From Roseateles sp. DAIF2 (GTDB lineage Bacteria > Pseudomonadota > Gammaproteobacteria > Burkholderiales > Burkholderiaceae_C), in NCBI RefSeq assembly GCF_015624425.1, contig NZ_CP049919.1, forward strand, positions 2,666,001 to 2,730,000: a stretch of DNA of 64,000 nucleotides. Reading direction: 5' to 3'. The notes beneath the pieces were generated by a model. It searched no databases, was not told where the DNA came from, and worked only from the letters and a program-made list of their open reading frames with translations. Numbering within the stretch: position 1 is the first letter of the stretch; every line of letters begins with the position of its first letter. The position numbers were made by a program, and so were the translations under genes. Below are positions 50,536 to 60,906 of the stretch, one piece after another.

Positions 50536-51101
50536 GCGGGACGCGCAAGGCCGCCTTCCTGGACCGGGACGGCGTCATCAACATCGACCATGGCTATGTC
50601 TACCGCTGGGAGGATTTCGAGTTCGTGCCCGGGGCGGTGGCGGCGATGCGGCGCCTGCAGGAGGCCGGCTATCTGCTGGTGGTGGTGACCAACCAGTCGG
50701 GCATCGGCCGCGGCATGTATGGTGAGACCGATTTCCAGCGCCTGAGCGCGCAGCTGCACGAGCATCTGGCGGCGCAGGGCGTGCGGCTGGCGGCGATCGA
50801 GCATTGCCCGCATCTGCCGGATGCACAACTGCCGGTCTACCGGATCCGCTGCGACTGCCGCAAGCCGGCGCCCGGCATGCTGTTGCGGGCCGCCCGAGTG
50901 CTGGATATCGATCTGGGCGGCTCGGTGATGTTCGGCGACAAGGCCTCGGACATCGAGGCGGCCCAGGGCGCCGAGGTCGGCCGGGCTTTCCTGTTGACGC
51001 CCAACGGGCAGGGACCGCTGCCCGAATTGCCGCCGGGGTTAGAAGCCAGCATCGCTCAAAGCCTGGCTGCCGCGGTGGACCAACTGCTCACGCGGCGTTA
51101 G
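50532..51101 (+). CDS. gmhB: D-glycero-beta-D-manno-heptose-1,7-bisphosphate 7-phosphatase
   Basis: A 189-residue HAD phosphatase. Nucleophile motif FLDRDGVINIDHGYV, motif II VVVTNQSGIGRGM, zinc-binding Cys/His set (CPHLPD then RIRCDCRKPAPGM) and MFGDKASDIEAA motif IV. It removes the 7-phosphate before adenylylation. Its stop overlaps the stop of the convergent glycosyltransferase (TTAG, 51098-51101). The final epimerase (hldD) of the pathway is not in the window. Confidence 0.93.
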   Translation: MSGTRKAAFLDRDGVINIDHGYVYRWEDFEFVPGAVAAMRRLQEAGYLLVVVTNQSGIGRGMYGETDFQRLSAQLHEHLAAQGVRLAAIEHCPHLPDAQLPVYRIRCDCRKPAPGMLLRAARVLDIDLGGSVMFGDKASDIEAAQGAEVGRAFLLTPNGQGPLPELPPGLEASIAQSLAAAVDQLLTRR

Positions 51102-52429
51102 CCGGCGGCTGCGCGGATCGGGCGGCGCGCCTTGGCCAGCAGGTCGGCGGTCGCCTCGGCCCAGGACATGCGCGGCGTGGCGCGGATCAGGGCCTCGCGC
51201 TCGCGCAGCAGGGGCTGGTCCTGGATGAACTGCACCAGCTTGGCGTAGATGTCGTCGACATCCAGCGGATCGAAGAAGCCCGCATGCTCGCCCGCCGCTT
51301 CGGGGATCGAGGCGGCATGGGAGGCCAGGCAGAACTTGCCGTAGCTGACCGACTCGGCCGCCGGCAGGCCGTAGCCTTCGATCAGCGACGGGAACACGGT
51401 GAAATGGCAGGCCCGGTACAGCGCGTCGAGCTCCTCGTCGGATGCATTGCTGACGAAGCGCACGCGTTCCTGCAGCACGGGCTTGGCCTTCAGGATCTCG
51501 TTCAGCGCCTGGTACTTCTTGTTGACGCTGCCGACCACCACCAGTTGCAGCCCGGCATCCTGTCGGGTCTCGATCACCCGGGCCCAGGCCTGCAGCAGGC
51601 GCGCCTGGTTCTTGGATTCGGCCACGCGGCCGACCGTCAGCAGGTAGCGGTCCGGCGTGAGCCCAGCGGGCAGCGGCGCCTTGGCCACGCCTTCCGAATT
51701 GATGTGCTGCCCGAAGAGGGACTTCTCGATCGGCTTCTCGGCGCCGGTGAACTCCAGCATGTACTTGCGGATCTCGCCCCGGTTGTATTCCGAGCTGGTG
51801 AAGAAGCGGTCGAAGGCCCGGAAGCTCTCCTTGATGAACTGGGTGAAGATCCGGCTCTCGCTGGACTTCTGAATGAAGCCGACCGGGATCACGTCGTGCA
51901 GCAGGATCTGCGCCGAGATGCCATGCTGGCGCTTGAGCTGCTCGATGTTCTGCACATAGCCGCCGATGATCCAGCTGCGGCCGACATTCAGCAGCACGTC
52001 GCCCGGCTTGAACTCGGGCGCGGGCATGCGGCGCTGGAACAGCAGCTGGGTGATGTAGAACTGCAGCGCGCTCGCGGAGGTGTGCCAGTAGTACTTGGCG
52101 GGCTTGTCGCGGTACTTGTCCTGGTAGTCCTTCCACGGCCTCAGGCGCGCATTCGGGCACAGGCGATAAAGCCGCGCGGCATCGGGCTCGATCTGGCCGG
52201 AGAGCAGGGCGCCCATGTACTCGACCACCTCGGGGGCCACCAGGCTGACCCGCTTGCAGGCGCGGCCGTGGAACATGATGAACTTGACGCCCTTGTCGAG
52301 GGAATGCAGCGCGTAGTTGAGGTGCACGCGCTGGATGCCGGTGACGTTCGAATGCTTCTTGACCCACAGGATCAGATCCGTGAGGTCCAGATAGATCGTC
52401 GGCGTGCTGGCTGGGGGCTGGAGGCTCAT
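51098..52429 (-). CDS. Glycosyltransferase family 4 protein
   Basis: A 443-residue GT-B glycosyltransferase. The N-terminal part is unusual (PTIYLDLTDLILWVKKHSNV then TGIQRVHLN); the C-terminal domain (about 260-420) shows LLTVGRVAESKNQARLLQAW and the EX7E-type FPSLIEGYGLPAAESV. It is the third gene of a three-gene set on this strand beginning at 54256, with start overlapping the stop of the next by four bases. Likely LPS core or other glycan assembly; donor and acceptor unknown. Confidence 0.9.
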   Translation of the reverse strand: MSLQPPASTPTIYLDLTDLILWVKKHSNVTGIQRVHLNYALHSLDKGVKFIMFHGRACKRVSLVAPEVVEYMGALLSGQIEPDAARLYRLCPNARLRPWKDYQDKYRDKPAKYYWHTSASALQFYITQLLFQRRMPAPEFKPGDVLLNVGRSWIIGGYVQNIEQLKRQHGISAQILLHDVIPVGFIQKSSESRIFTQFIKESFRAFDRFFTSSEYNRGEIRKYMLEFTGAEKPIEKSLFGQHINSEGVAKAPLPAGLTPDRYLLTVGRVAESKNQARLLQAWARVIETRQDAGLQLVVVGSVNKKYQALNEILKAKPVLQERVRFVSNASDEELDALYRACHFTVFPSLIEGYGLPAAESVSYGKFCLASHAASIPEAAGEHAGFFDPLDVDDIYAKLVQFIQDQPLLREREALIRATPRMSWAEATADLLAKARRPIRAAAG

Positions 52430-53472
52430 GGTCGGGAAAGTGGGTCGTGAGTGGCGAGCGGGGCGGCCATGCTCGCGAGCACCTGCCGGACCACCTCGGC
52501 CGGCTGGATGTCGGCCAGCTGTGGCGCCTGCAGCAGCTTCAGCATCTCGGGGTCATGGGGCAGCGGGGGGCGCGGGCCGAGCAGCACCCAGCTCGGCGTG
52601 CAGACGCCCGCGGCGATGTTGGTGGCGCCGGTGTCGTTGCCGATGCAGACCGTGGCCAGCGACATGGCCGCCACGGTGTCGGCGGCGCTGCCATCGGTGA
52701 CGGCCAGCGCGCGGCCGCGGAGTTCGGCCGGGATGCCGCCGAGGATCTCCTCGGCCAGTTCGGCCTCGAGCGGGCCGCCGGTGAGGAACACGCCGCCTCC
52801 GGACTCGATCAGCAGGGTGGCCAGCGCGGAGAAGTTGGCGGCGCCCCATTGCTTGCAGGGCTCGGAGGAGCCGATCGCCAGCGCATACAGGGGGCGGGGC
52901 AGGCCGGCCAGGCGCTCGCTCATCCGCGCCACGGCATCGGGCCGCACACTGATGCGGGGCACGATGGGGGCATCACAGAAGCCCTGGGTGATCGCGAAGC
53001 GGGTGGCCTCGTGATAGCTGCGGACATCCGGGCCGTCGTAGAAGTCGATCCAGGGCGTCTTGCTCAGCATCAGCCGCTGCAGCCAGGTCGCGCCGTAGCC
53101 GATGCGTTGGCGGATGCCGGCCCGCCAGCAGACGATGACCGTACGGCCCGGATGGTCCGAGAACATGATCATCCGGTCGAAGCGGCTCGGTGCCAGCTCG
53201 GCCCCCAGGCGCATCAGGCCCGGCAGGCCGCTGTGGCGGCCGCGGCGGCGCTCGACGCGGCGGGGCCGGCGGTCGAAGTCGACCACCTCGCGCAGCCAGG
53301 GCTCATGGCCGATCAGGTCGCGGGCCATCGCGGTCGGCGGGGCGATGAGGGTGATCTGGCCGTCGCGGCTCTGCTCGGCGATGCAGCGCAGGTACTGCGC
53401 ATGCCAGACCAGATCTCCCATGCCGTTGAGCTGGATCTGGACGGCCGTGTGCGGGCGGGTGTCGATACTCAT
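52426..53472 (-). CDS. Glycosyltransferase family 9 (heptosyltransferase-like) protein
   Basis: A 348-residue GT-B protein. IQLNGMGDLVWHAQYLR (about 14-30) is the N-terminal donor loop, and VCIGNDTGATNIAAGVCTPS (about 275-295) is the heptosyltransferase-type motif G-N-D-[ST]-G. GSSEPCKQWGAANFSALATL is the usual G-S-..K-W..F. With ADP-heptose genes next door it could be a heptosyltransferase of the LPS core. The start is ATG 53472. Confidence 0.88.
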   Translation of the reverse strand: MSIDTRPHTAVQIQLNGMGDLVWHAQYLRCIAEQSRDGQITLIAPPTAMARDLIGHEPWLREVVDFDRRPRRVERRRGRHSGLPGLMRLGAELAPSRFDRMIMFSDHPGRTVIVCWRAGIRQRIGYGATWLQRLMLSKTPWIDFYDGPDVRSYHEATRFAITQGFCDAPIVPRISVRPDAVARMSERLAGLPRPLYALAIGSSEPCKQWGAANFSALATLLIESGGGVFLTGGPLEAELAEEILGGIPAELRGRALAVTDGSAADTVAAMSLATVCIGNDTGATNIAAGVCTPSWVLLGPRPPLPHDPEMLKLLQAPQLADIQPAEVVRQVLASMAAPLATHDPLSRP

Positions 53473-53518
53473 GTGAAAAGAGCTCAAGCAAACAGGCGGA
53501 CGGCCGCATGCCGCGCGT

Positions 53519-54256
53519 TCATTCGCGCCAATGATCCGCAATCCACGGCGCCGGCTTGGCGCGCCGCCAGTTGCCGTTGTTGCGGCCGGCCAGCGCGTCG
53601 GGCGGGTTCACCACGCCGTGGAAGATCAGGATGCGCGCGCCGGCCGGGATGGCGGGCGCGCGGAGATAGTTCAGCGGCCAGCGCGGGATGCAGTGGTACT
53701 TGTAGCTGGCGCACCAGGACCCGTCCCAGTACTGCAGCAGGCCCTTTTGCTGCATCTCGTCCGAGAGGTAGGCCTGCTCGTTGCGGAACTTCTGGCGGAT
53801 CGCGTCGAACTCGCGGCGGAACTTGGCCAGCAGTTCGGGGTACTTGCCGATCTCGAAGCGGTAGACCGAGGAATTGCCGGTGATGCGCCAGGGGCGCTTC
53901 CAGTCGTGGATGATCAGGAACTCGCCCGGCACCTCGAAGAAGGGCGTGATGTCGTCCACGATCACGACGTCCAGGTCGAGGAAGAGGGCGGTGCCCTGCA
54001 AGCCGTGCAGATCGGCCTCGAAGGTGGTCAGCTTGGTCCAGCCGCGCTCCGGGCTGCCGGGCGGCAGCGCCAGCGGCGGGATCGGCAGGCATTCGACCTC
54101 GGCGCGCACGCCCTCGCTGAGGTCGGTCAGGCAGACAAAACGAAACTCGCCACGCAGGTGGCGGCGCACCATCGCGTAGAGGCGGTTGACATACTCGGGG
54201 CCGTACTTGGTGCCCCATTTCATGCACAGGATGACGCGCTCAGAGCTCTTCGACAT
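53519..54256 (-). CDS. Putative glycosyltransferase with DxD motif
   Basis: A 245-residue cytosolic protein. LFLDLDVVIVDDITPFFEVP (about 92-111) resembles a GT-A DxD site, and RITGNSSVYRFEIGKYPELL is also conserved in LPS-related proteins. Family not fixed. Its start overlaps the lapB stop by 17 bases; MKWGTKYG (ATG 54223) is an alternative. It precedes two glycosyltransferase genes and is probably part of that operon. Confidence 0.72.
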   Translation of the reverse strand: MSKSSERVILCMKWGTKYGPEYVNRLYAMVRRHLRGEFRFVCLTDLSEGVRAEVECLPIPPLALPPGSPERGWTKLTTFEADLHGLQGTALFLDLDVVIVDDITPFFEVPGEFLIIHDWKRPWRITGNSSVYRFEIGKYPELLAKFRREFDAIRQKFRNEQAYLSDEMQQKGLLQYWDGSWCASYKYHCIPRWPLNYLRAPAIPAGARILIFHGVVNPPDALAGRNNGNWRRAKPAPWIADHWRE

Positions 54257-55388
54257 GACGCGGGGGATAGGTGTCCCAGTTGAGGCAGCCGGGGCATTGC
54301 CAGAAATAATGCTGGGCCTCGAAGCCGCAGGCGGCGCAGCGGTAGCGCTGCAGCGGACGCACCGCGCGGTCCAGCGCGGCGCCGACCAGCGGGGCTTCCT
54401 CCTCGCTGAGCCTGGCGCCGCTGTGCGTCAGCAGCGCGCGCGCGGCCGACAGGCTGGGTTCGGCGCGCAGATGTTCCAGCAGGCGCTGGCGCTGCGCGCT
54501 GGTGGCGGGCTCCAGGCGCGCGATGGCGGCCAGCAACTGCATGCCGGGGCTGCGCTGGTACTGGGCCTGCAGGGTGGCCAGGGCCTGGTTGCCTAGGCCG
54601 GCGGCCAGGGCGGCTTCGGCATAGTCGCGCGCGACCAGGTGGAAGGATTCGGGGTTGGCGCTCAGCAGGCCGGCATAGGCGGCCATTGCCTGTTCGGGCT
54701 GATCGCGCCGCGCCAGCAGCTGGCCGGCCAGCACATGGGCGCGCGCGGCGCGTGGCGCCACCTTGCGCGCCTCGGCCAGCAGGGCCTGGGCCTCGGCATC
54801 GTCACCGCGACCCTGGGCCTCCAGCGCCAGCTCGCACAGGTAGTTGGCGATGCGCGCGGCGAAGGAGCCGCTGCCGCCCTGCTCGAGGTGGCGCGCCACC
54901 TCGGCGGCCTTGCGCCATTCGCGCGAGCGTTCGTAGAGCGAGAGCAGGGCCAGCTCGGCCTCGGTCTCGAAGGGCGTGCCCTGCAGCTGGCCGAAAGCCT
55001 CCTCGGCGCGGTCGAACAGGCCGGCCTTGAAGAAGTCCTGCGCCAGCGCATGCTGGGCGCGTTCGCGTTCGCTCTTGGGCAGGTCGCCGCGCTGCAGCAG
55101 ATGCTGGTGCACCCGCACCGCGCGCTCATATTCGCCGCGGCGGCGGAACAGATTGCCGAGGGCGAAATGCAGCTCCGAGGTGTCGGGGTCGTTCTGCACC
55201 GCCTCGATGAAGGCATCGATGGCCTTGTCCTGCTGCTCGTTGAGCAGCAGGTTCAGGCCCTTGAAGAAGGTCTTGGGGGCATCGCGCTGTTCGCGCTTCC
55301 ATTGGCGCGTGTCCAGCTTGGAGGCCAGCCAGCCCAGGGCGAAGGCGATCGGCAGCGCGATCAGCAGCCAGCGCAGGTCAAAGTCCAT
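54240..55388 (-). CDS. lapB: LPS assembly protein B (TPR and rubredoxin-type)
   Basis: A 382-residue inner-membrane protein with an N-terminal anchor (LLIALPIAFALGWLASKLD), nine or so TPR helices (about 60-320) and a C-terminal metal-binding domain YRCAACGFEAQHYFWQCPGC with the four cysteines intact. It targets LpxC for FtsH degradation and controls LPS synthesis. Its first codons overlap lapA by 11 bases, the usual lapA-lapB order. Confidence 0.94.
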   Translation of the reverse strand: MDFDLRWLLIALPIAFALGWLASKLDTRQWKREQRDAPKTFFKGLNLLLNEQQDKAIDAFIEAVQNDPDTSELHFALGNLFRRRGEYERAVRVHQHLLQRGDLPKSERERAQHALAQDFFKAGLFDRAEEAFGQLQGTPFETEAELALLSLYERSREWRKAAEVARHLEQGGSGSFAARIANYLCELALEAQGRGDDAEAQALLAEARKVAPRAARAHVLAGQLLARRDQPEQAMAAYAGLLSANPESFHLVARDYAEAALAAGLGNQALATLQAQYQRSPGMQLLAAIARLEPATSAQRQRLLEHLRAEPSLSAARALLTHSGARLSEEEAPLVGAALDRAVRPLQRYRCAACGFEAQHYFWQCPGCLNWDTYPPRHVEEL

Positions 55389-55683
55389 CGCGCACCACGC
55401 CGGCGTTGGGGGTCGGAGGTTCCGCTGTGGCGCCGGCCGGAGTATCAGGCGGGAACTGCTGCTGGCGCTGGGCCACGCGGCGGTGCTTCCACCAGGCCGG
55501 CACCATCGCCAGCACGCCCAGGGCGGCGCCGCAGCCGAAGGCCAGCAGCACGATGATCACCATCGGGGCATGCCACTCGTGGCCGAAGAACCAGCGCACC
55601 TCGACCTCCTGGCTGTTGTTCAGCGCGAAGGCGAAGAGGGCAAAGAAGATGAAGGCCCGGAAGAGCCAGACGAAAACTCGCAT
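55378..55683 (-). CDS. lapA: LPS assembly protein A (DUF1049)
   Basis: A 101-residue inner-membrane protein with two hydrophobic helices (about 5-22 and 40-62) and the DUF1049 motifs FALNNSQEVEVRWFFGHEW and VLLAFGCGAALGVLAMVP. It works with LapB in LPS control. It overlaps lapB by 11 bases and follows ihfB by 40 bases. Confidence 0.9.
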   Translation of the reverse strand: MRVFVWLFRAFIFFALFAFALNNSQEVEVRWFFGHEWHAPMVIIVLLAFGCGAALGVLAMVPAWWKHRRVAQRQQQFPPDTPAGATAEPPTPNAGVVRDGL

Positions 55684-55723
55684 TGCGCGGATTCTAGGCG
55701 CCGTCGGACGCCCGGCGGCTCAG

Positions 55724-56032
55724 TCAGCGTGCGTCGCTGTCGTCGGCCGGCAACTGGATGTCGACCGCCTCGCGCAGGGCCTTGCCCGGCTTGAAATGGG
55801 GCACCAGCTTCTCGGGGATCAGCACCTGGGCGCCGCTGCGCGGATTGCGGCCCATGCGGGGCGGGCGGCGGTTGATCGAGAAGCTGCCGAAGCCGCGGAT
55901 CTCGATGCGGTGGCCCTTGGCCAGCGCGTCGGACATCGCGTCCAGGATCGTCTTGACCGCGAACTCGGTGTCGCGCTGGGTCAGCTGGCCAAAGCGCTCG
56001 GCCAGGTGGGCAACAAGGTCGGAACGGGTCAT
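55724..56032 (-). CDS. ihfB: Integration host factor subunit beta
   Basis: A 102-residue HU/IHF-family DNA-bending protein. [19 protein letters not shown] and [20 protein letters not shown] (with the RNPRTG-type arm tip, here RNPRSG) are diagnostic. It dimerises with IhfA. Position between rpsA and lapA is conserved. IHF also assists sigma-54 promoters, such as the one proposed at 37187. Confidence 0.95.
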   Translation of the reverse strand: MTRSDLVAHLAERFGQLTQRDTEFAVKTILDAMSDALAKGHRIEIRGFGSFSINRRPPRMGRNPRSGAQVLIPEKLVPHFKPGKALREAVDIQLPADDSDAR

Positions 56033-56155
56033 GACGATGGAATTCTTGTAGAAGGGTGGTTCGGAAGAAGAGCAGGCTCGCCCTCGGATGAGTGGCGAGC
56101 CTGCGGATCACCGGACCCCGGGGCCCGTGAGGGCTCCGGGGTCGCAGAACAGGGA

Positions 56156-57865
56156 TTAGTTGTTCTGGTTGTCCAGCTTGGCGCGCAGCAGGGCGCCCAG
56201 GCTGGTCGTGCCGGCGTTCTCACGCTCGGACGTGGCCGACAGGCGCTGCATGGCTTCCTGTTGGTCGGCGCTGTCCTTGGCCTTGATCGACAGCTGGATG
56301 TTGCGGGTCTTGCGGTCGATGTTGACGATGATGGCCGTCACTTCGTCGCCTTCCTTCAGCACGTTGCGGGCGTCTTCCACGCGGTCGCGGGAGATTTCCG
56401 AAGCGCGCAGGTAGCCGGTGACGTCTTCGGCCAGATCGATCTCGGCGCCACGCGCGTCGACGGTCTTGACCTTGCCGGTCACGGACATGCCGCGGTCATT
56501 GACCGAGGTGTAGCTGGTGAACGGGTCGGCGTCCAGCTGCTTGATGCCCAGCGAGATGCGCTCGCGCTCGACGTCCACGGCCAGCACGATGGCTTCGACT
56601 TCCTGGCCCTTCTTGAAGTTGCGCACGGCAGCTTCGCCAGTCTCTTGCCAGGACAGGTCGGACAGGTGCACCAGGCCGTCGATGCCCTGGGCCAGACCCA
56701 CGAACACGCCGAAGTCGGTGATCGACTTGACCGGGCCCTTGACCTTGTCGCCGCGCTTGACGTTCTCGGCGAACTCTTCCCAAGGATTGGCCTTGCACTG
56801 CTTCATGCCCAGCGAGATGCGACGCTTGTCTTCGTCGATCTCCAGCACCATGACTTCGACCTCGTCGCCCAGCGAAACGATCTTCGAGGGAGCGACGTTC
56901 TTGTTGGTCCAGTCCATTTCGGAGACGTGCACCAGGCCTTCGATGCCCGGCTCGATCTCGACGAACGCGCCGTAGTCGGCGATGTTGGTGACCTTGCCGA
57001 ACAGACGGGTGCTGGTCGGGTAGCGGCGCGAGACGCCGAACCACGGGTCGTCGCCCAGCTGCTTCAGGCCCAGCGAGACGCGGTTCTTCTCGGCGTCGAA
57101 CTTCAGGACCTTGGCGGTCAGTTCCTGGCCGACCTGAACGACTTCGCTCGGGTGGCGGACACGGCGCCATGCCATGTCGGTGATGTGCAGCAGGCCGTCG
57201 ATGCCGCCCAGGTCCACGAACGCACCGTACTCGGTGATGTTCTTGACCACGCCCTGGACGATCGCGCCTTCCGACAGCGTTTCCAGCAGCTTGGCGCGCT
57301 CTTCACCCATGGAGGCTTCCACCACGGCGCGACGCGACAGCACAACGTTGTTGCGCTTGCGGTCGAGCTTGATGACCTTGAATTCCATGGTCTTGCCCTC
57401 GAACGGGCTCATGTCCTTCACCGGGCGGGTGTCCAGCAGCGAGCCGGGCAGGAAGGCGCGGATGCCGTTGACCAGGACGGTCAGGCCGCCCTTGACCTTG
57501 CCGGAAACGGTGCCGGTCACGAAGTCGCCGGACTCCAGCGCGGTTTCCAGGGCCAGCCAGGAAGCCAGGCGCTTGGCCTTGTCGCGCGACAGGATGGTGT
57601 CGCCGTAGCCGTTTTCGATGGCGTCGATGGCCACCGAGACGAAGTCACCGACGTGAACTTCCAGTTCGCCCTGGTCGTTCTTGAATTCGTCGATAGGGAC
57701 GTAGGCTTCCGACTTCAGGCCGGCGTTCACCACCACGAAGTTGTAGTCGATGCGCACGACCTCGGCCGAGATGACCTCGCCGGAGCGCATGTCGGCTTTT
57801 TGCAGCGACTCTTCGAACAGAGCGGCGAAGGACTCACCACCGGTGGCGTTTTGGGTTTGGGACAT
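56156..57865 (-). CDS. rpsA: 30S ribosomal protein S1
   Basis: A 569-residue protein with six S1/OB RNA-binding domains (starting at about residues 30, 115, 200, 285, 372 and 460), needed for translation of most mRNAs. Repeats show [40 protein letters not shown] and [20 protein letters not shown]. The neighbour aroA-cmk ends 98 bases upstream; ihfB follows 123 bases downstream. The start [17 protein letters not shown] is family-typical. Confidence 0.96.
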   Translation of the reverse strand: MSQTQNATGGESFAALFEESLQKADMRSGEVISAEVVRIDYNFVVVNAGLKSEAYVPIDEFKNDQGELEVHVGDFVSVAIDAIENGYGDTILSRDKAKRLASWLALETALESGDFVTGTVSGKVKGGLTVLVNGIRAFLPGSLLDTRPVKDMSPFEGKTMEFKVIKLDRKRNNVVLSRRAVVEASMGEERAKLLETLSEGAIVQGVVKNITEYGAFVDLGGIDGLLHITDMAWRRVRHPSEVVQVGQELTAKVLKFDAEKNRVSLGLKQLGDDPWFGVSRRYPTSTRLFGKVTNIADYGAFVEIEPGIEGLVHVSEMDWTNKNVAPSKIVSLGDEVEVMVLEIDEDKRRISLGMKQCKANPWEEFAENVKRGDKVKGPVKSITDFGVFVGLAQGIDGLVHLSDLSWQETGEAAVRNFKKGQEVEAIVLAVDVERERISLGIKQLDADPFTSYTSVNDRGMSVTGKVKTVDARGAEIDLAEDVTGYLRASEISRDRVEDARNVLKEGDEVTAIIVNIDRKTRNIQLSIKAKDSADQQEAMQRLSATSERENAGTTSLGALLRAKLDNQNN

Positions 57866-57963
57866 GGTGTCTGCGGGCGGACCCGCGGGTTAGGTTGTTG
57901 AGTTCGCCGCCCTCGATGAACTGACGTTCGGAGGGAAGGGCGGCGGGCCCGGGTAAAGACCGT

Positions 57964-59988
57964 TCAGCCTTGCGAACCGAACGGCCGGCGCTCCCGCCAC
58001 CAAGCCAGCACCAGGTCCCTCGATTCCTCGATGGTCTGGGCCGAATTGTCCAGCGAAAGCGCGTCTGGCGCGGCCTGCAGCGGCGACGCGCTGCGACCCT
58101 TGTCGCGCGCATCGCGTGCCTCAAGATCCGCACGCAAGTCCGCGATATTAGCCGAAATTCCCTTGGAAATCAATTGCTTATGGCGGCGCTCGGCGCGCGT
58201 GGTGGCGCTCGCCGTCAGGAAGACCTTGAGCGGCGCGGCCGGGAACACCATCGAGCCCATGTCGCGCCCGTCGGCCACCAGGCCCGGCAGGCGGCGGAAG
58301 TCCAGCTGCAGCTGGTTCAGCGCGGTGCGCACCTCGGCATGCACCGCGACCCGCGAGGCCATCAGGCCGGTGGCCTCCTGGCGCAGCGCGTCGCTGACGT
58401 CCTCCTCGTCGAGGAAGGCGCGGCCCTGCTCGAAATGCAGGTCCAGGCCGGCCGCGACCCGGGCGACCGCCGGGCCATCGTCCAGGTTGATGCCGGCGCG
58501 GCTGGCCGCCAGGCCGGTGGCGCGGTAGAGCGCGCCAGAATCCAGCACCCAGTAGCCCAGCGAGCGGGCCACCTCGTCGGCCAGGGTCCCCTTGCCGGAG
58601 GCGGTGGGGCCGTCGATCGTGATGACCGGGATGTCTTCGATGCGGGCCTCGACCACCTCGAACAGGGTCTCGAAGTAGTCCGGGAAGGTCTTGGCGACGC
58701 AATGCGGCTCCAGGATGCGCACCGGCACCGGCCGATCCGTCACCAGCGCATTGAAGGCGGCCAGCGAGAAGCACATCGCGACGCGGTGGTCGTCATAGGT
58801 GCGGATCGCGGCCGGGCGCCAGGCGCCGGCGCCCAGCGGATGCACGGTGATCCAGTCCGGGCCTTCCTCGACCCGGGCGCCGAGCTTGGCCAGCTCGGCC
58901 GCCATCGCGGCGATGCGGTCGGTCTCCTTGACGCGCCAGCTGGCGATATTGCGCAGGGTGCTGGGGCCGTCGGCATAGAGCGCCATCACGGCCAGGGTCA
59001 TCGCCGCGTCGGGGATATGGTTGCAGTCCAGGTCCAGGGCCTTCAGAGGCCAGGCGCCGCGCTTGACCTCCAGCGCATTCGCCTCGGCGCGCACCTCGGC
59101 GCCCATGGCCTGGGCGGCCTCGATGAAGCGCACGTCGCCTTGCAGCGAGCTGCTGCCGACGCCCTCGATGCGGATCGGTGCGGCGCTGGCGGCGATCGCG
59201 CCCAGCGCGACGAAATAGGAGGCCGAGCTGGCGTCGCCCTCGACATGCACCGCGCCGGGCGAGCGGTAGCGGCTGCCGGCGGGAATGGTGAAGCGCTGCC
59301 AGTCGGCATCGCGGCGCACCTCGATGCCGAAGCGCTTCAGCAGTTCCAGGGTGATGTGGATATAGGGCTTGGAGATCAGCTCGCCGACCACCTCGATCTC
59401 GATGTCCCGCTCGGCCACCAGCGGCAGGGCCAGCAGCAGCGCGGTCAGGAACTGGCTCGACACATCGCCACGCACCTTGACCGGCGCATCCAGGCGCAGC
59501 GCGGCCTGGCCCTTCAGGCGCAGCGGCGGGTAGCCTTCATGGCCCAGGCAGTCGATGGGGCAGCCCAGGCCGCGCAACGCGTCGACGAGGTCGCCGATCG
59601 GGCGCTCGTGCATGCGCGGCACGCCGGAGAGCTCGAAGTCGCCGCCCTGGGTCGCGGCCAGCAGGGCCAGCGCGGCGGTCAGCGGGCGCATCGCGGTGCC
59701 GGCGTTGCCCAGGAACAGCTTGGCCTGCTGGACACTCAGGCGGCCGCCGATGCCGGTGACCTTCAGCGGGCCCAGCGGCTCCTGCTCCAGGCGGCAGCCC
59801 AGCTCGCGCAGTGCGGCCAGCATCACGCGGGTGTCGTCCGAATCCAGCAGGTCGTGCACCAGGGTCTGGCCCTCGGACAGGCCGGCCAGCAGCAGCACGC
59901 GGTTGGAGATGCTCTTGGAGCCCGGCAGGCGCACCGTGCCGGCCGCCGACCGCAGCGGCGGCAGGTCGAGGAAGGGGGTCTTGAACAT
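57964..59988 (-). CDS. aroA-cmk: Bifunctional EPSP synthase / cytidylate kinase fusion
   Basis: A 674-residue fusion. Residues about 1-440 are 3-phosphoshikimate 1-carboxyvinyltransferase (aromatic amino-acid pathway): [41 protein letters not shown] end. Residues about 450-670 are CMP kinase: [20 protein letters not shown]alker A and [15 protein letters not shown]. This fusion is known in several Burkholderiales; the two parts are separate genes in E. coli. It follows tyrA with 15 bases between. Confidence 0.95.
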   Translation of the reverse strand: MFKTPFLDLPPLRSAAGTVRLPGSKSISNRVLLLAGLSEGQTLVHDLLDSDDTRVMLAALRELGCRLEQEPLGPLKVTGIGGRLSVQQAKLFLGNAGTAMRPLTAALALLAATQGGDFELSGVPRMHERPIGDLVDALRGLGCPIDCLGHEGYPPLRLKGQAALRLDAPVKVRGDVSSQFLTALLLALPLVAERDIEIEVVGELISKPYIHITLELLKRFGIEVRRDADWQRFTIPAGSRYRSPGAVHVEGDASSASYFVALGAIAASAAPIRIEGVGSSSLQGDVRFIEAAQAMGAEVRAEANALEVKRGAWPLKALDLDCNHIPDAAMTLAVMALYADGPSTLRNIASWRVKETDRIAAMAAELAKLGARVEEGPDWITVHPLGAGAWRPAAIRTYDDHRVAMCFSLAAFNALVTDRPVPVRILEPHCVAKTFPDYFETLFEVVEARIEDIPVITIDGPTASGKGTLADEVARSLGYWVLDSGALYRATGLAASRAGINLDDGPAVARVAAGLDLHFEQGRAFLDEEDVSDALRQEATGLMASRVAVHAEVRTALNQLQLDFRRLPGLVADGRDMGSMVFPAAPLKVFLTASATTRAERRHKQLISKGISANIADLRADLEARDARDKGRSASPLQAAPDALSLDNSAQTIEESRDLVLAWWRERRPFGSQG

Positions 59989-60003
59989 GGGGGAGAAGGG
60001 GAT

Positions 60004-60894
60004 TCAGGAGTCCTTGCGGGAGGCGCCGCGCGGCACGTTCATGTGCCAGTTGGCACGCGCCTCGGCGATCAGGCGGATGCGGGCCTCAAGCTGCGCGGCG
60101 TCGCCGCCCTGCATCATGGCCTCCAGCGCGTCCAGCGCCTGGCGGAACAGGCGCGACTGCAGCAGCACCTCGGTCTTGTTGGCCATCAGGATGTCGCGCC
60201 AGACCGCCGCGTCGCTGGCGGCGATGCGGGTGAAGTCGCGAAAGCCCGGGCCGGCCAGCGACAGGAAATCGCGCCCCGCCGGCTGACTGGCCACCGCCTG
60301 GAAGAAGGCGAAGGCCAGCAGATGCGGCAGATGGCTGACGGCGGCGAAGGCGGCGTCATGGTTCTCCGGCGTCATCTTCAGTACCTGGGCGCCCAGGGCG
60401 GACCAGACATCGGTGGCCTTCTGCACCAGGGCGGCATCGGTCTGCGGCAGCGGGGTCAGGATCACCTGGCGGCCCTGGTAGAGCGTCGCGTCGGCATGCT
60501 GGACACCGGCCGATTCCTTGCCGGCGATCGGGTGCGCCGGCACGAAGGCCGGCAGCTGCTTGCCGAGCGCGCGCTTGGCGGCGTCGACCACGTCGCACTT
60601 GGTCGAGCCCACGTCCATGAACAGCACCTTGGGGTCGACCAGATGCCGCACCGCGCGCAGGGTCGATTCGGTCGCGGCCACCGGCACCGCCAGCAGCACG
60701 ATGTCCGAGCCGGAGACGGCCAGCAGGGCCGACTCGGCCGCCACGTCGATCACGCCCAGCTTCCTGGCGGTCTCGGTGGTGGAGGGCGATTTGCTGTAGC
60801 CGACCACCCGCCTGACCAGGCCGGCCTTCTTCATGGCCAGCGCGAAGGAGCCGCCCATCAGGCCACAGCCGATCACGCCGAGTTGATTGAACAT
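60004..60894 (-). CDS. tyrA: Prephenate dehydrogenase
   Basis: A 296-residue NAD-dependent enzyme for tyrosine synthesis. Rossmann motif GVIGCGLMGGSFALAMKKAG at the N-terminus; LLAVPVAATESTLR, HPIAGKESAGVQHAD (His of the active site) and a helical C-terminal domain. It lies 12 bases downstream of pheA and upstream of aroA, one aromatic amino-acid operon. Confidence 0.94.
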   Translation of the reverse strand: MFNQLGVIGCGLMGGSFALAMKKAGLVRRVVGYSKSPSTTETARKLGVIDVAAESALLAVSGSDIVLLAVPVAATESTLRAVRHLVDPKVLFMDVGSTKCDVVDAAKRALGKQLPAFVPAHPIAGKESAGVQHADATLYQGRQVILTPLPQTDAALVQKATDVWSALGAQVLKMTPENHDAAFAAVSHLPHLLAFAFFQAVASQPAGRDFLSLAGPGFRDFTRIAASDAAVWRDILMANKTEVLLQSRLFRQALDALEAMMQGGDAAQLEARIRLIAEARANWHMNVPRGASRKDS

Positions 60895-60906
60895 GGAAAA
60901 GCTACT

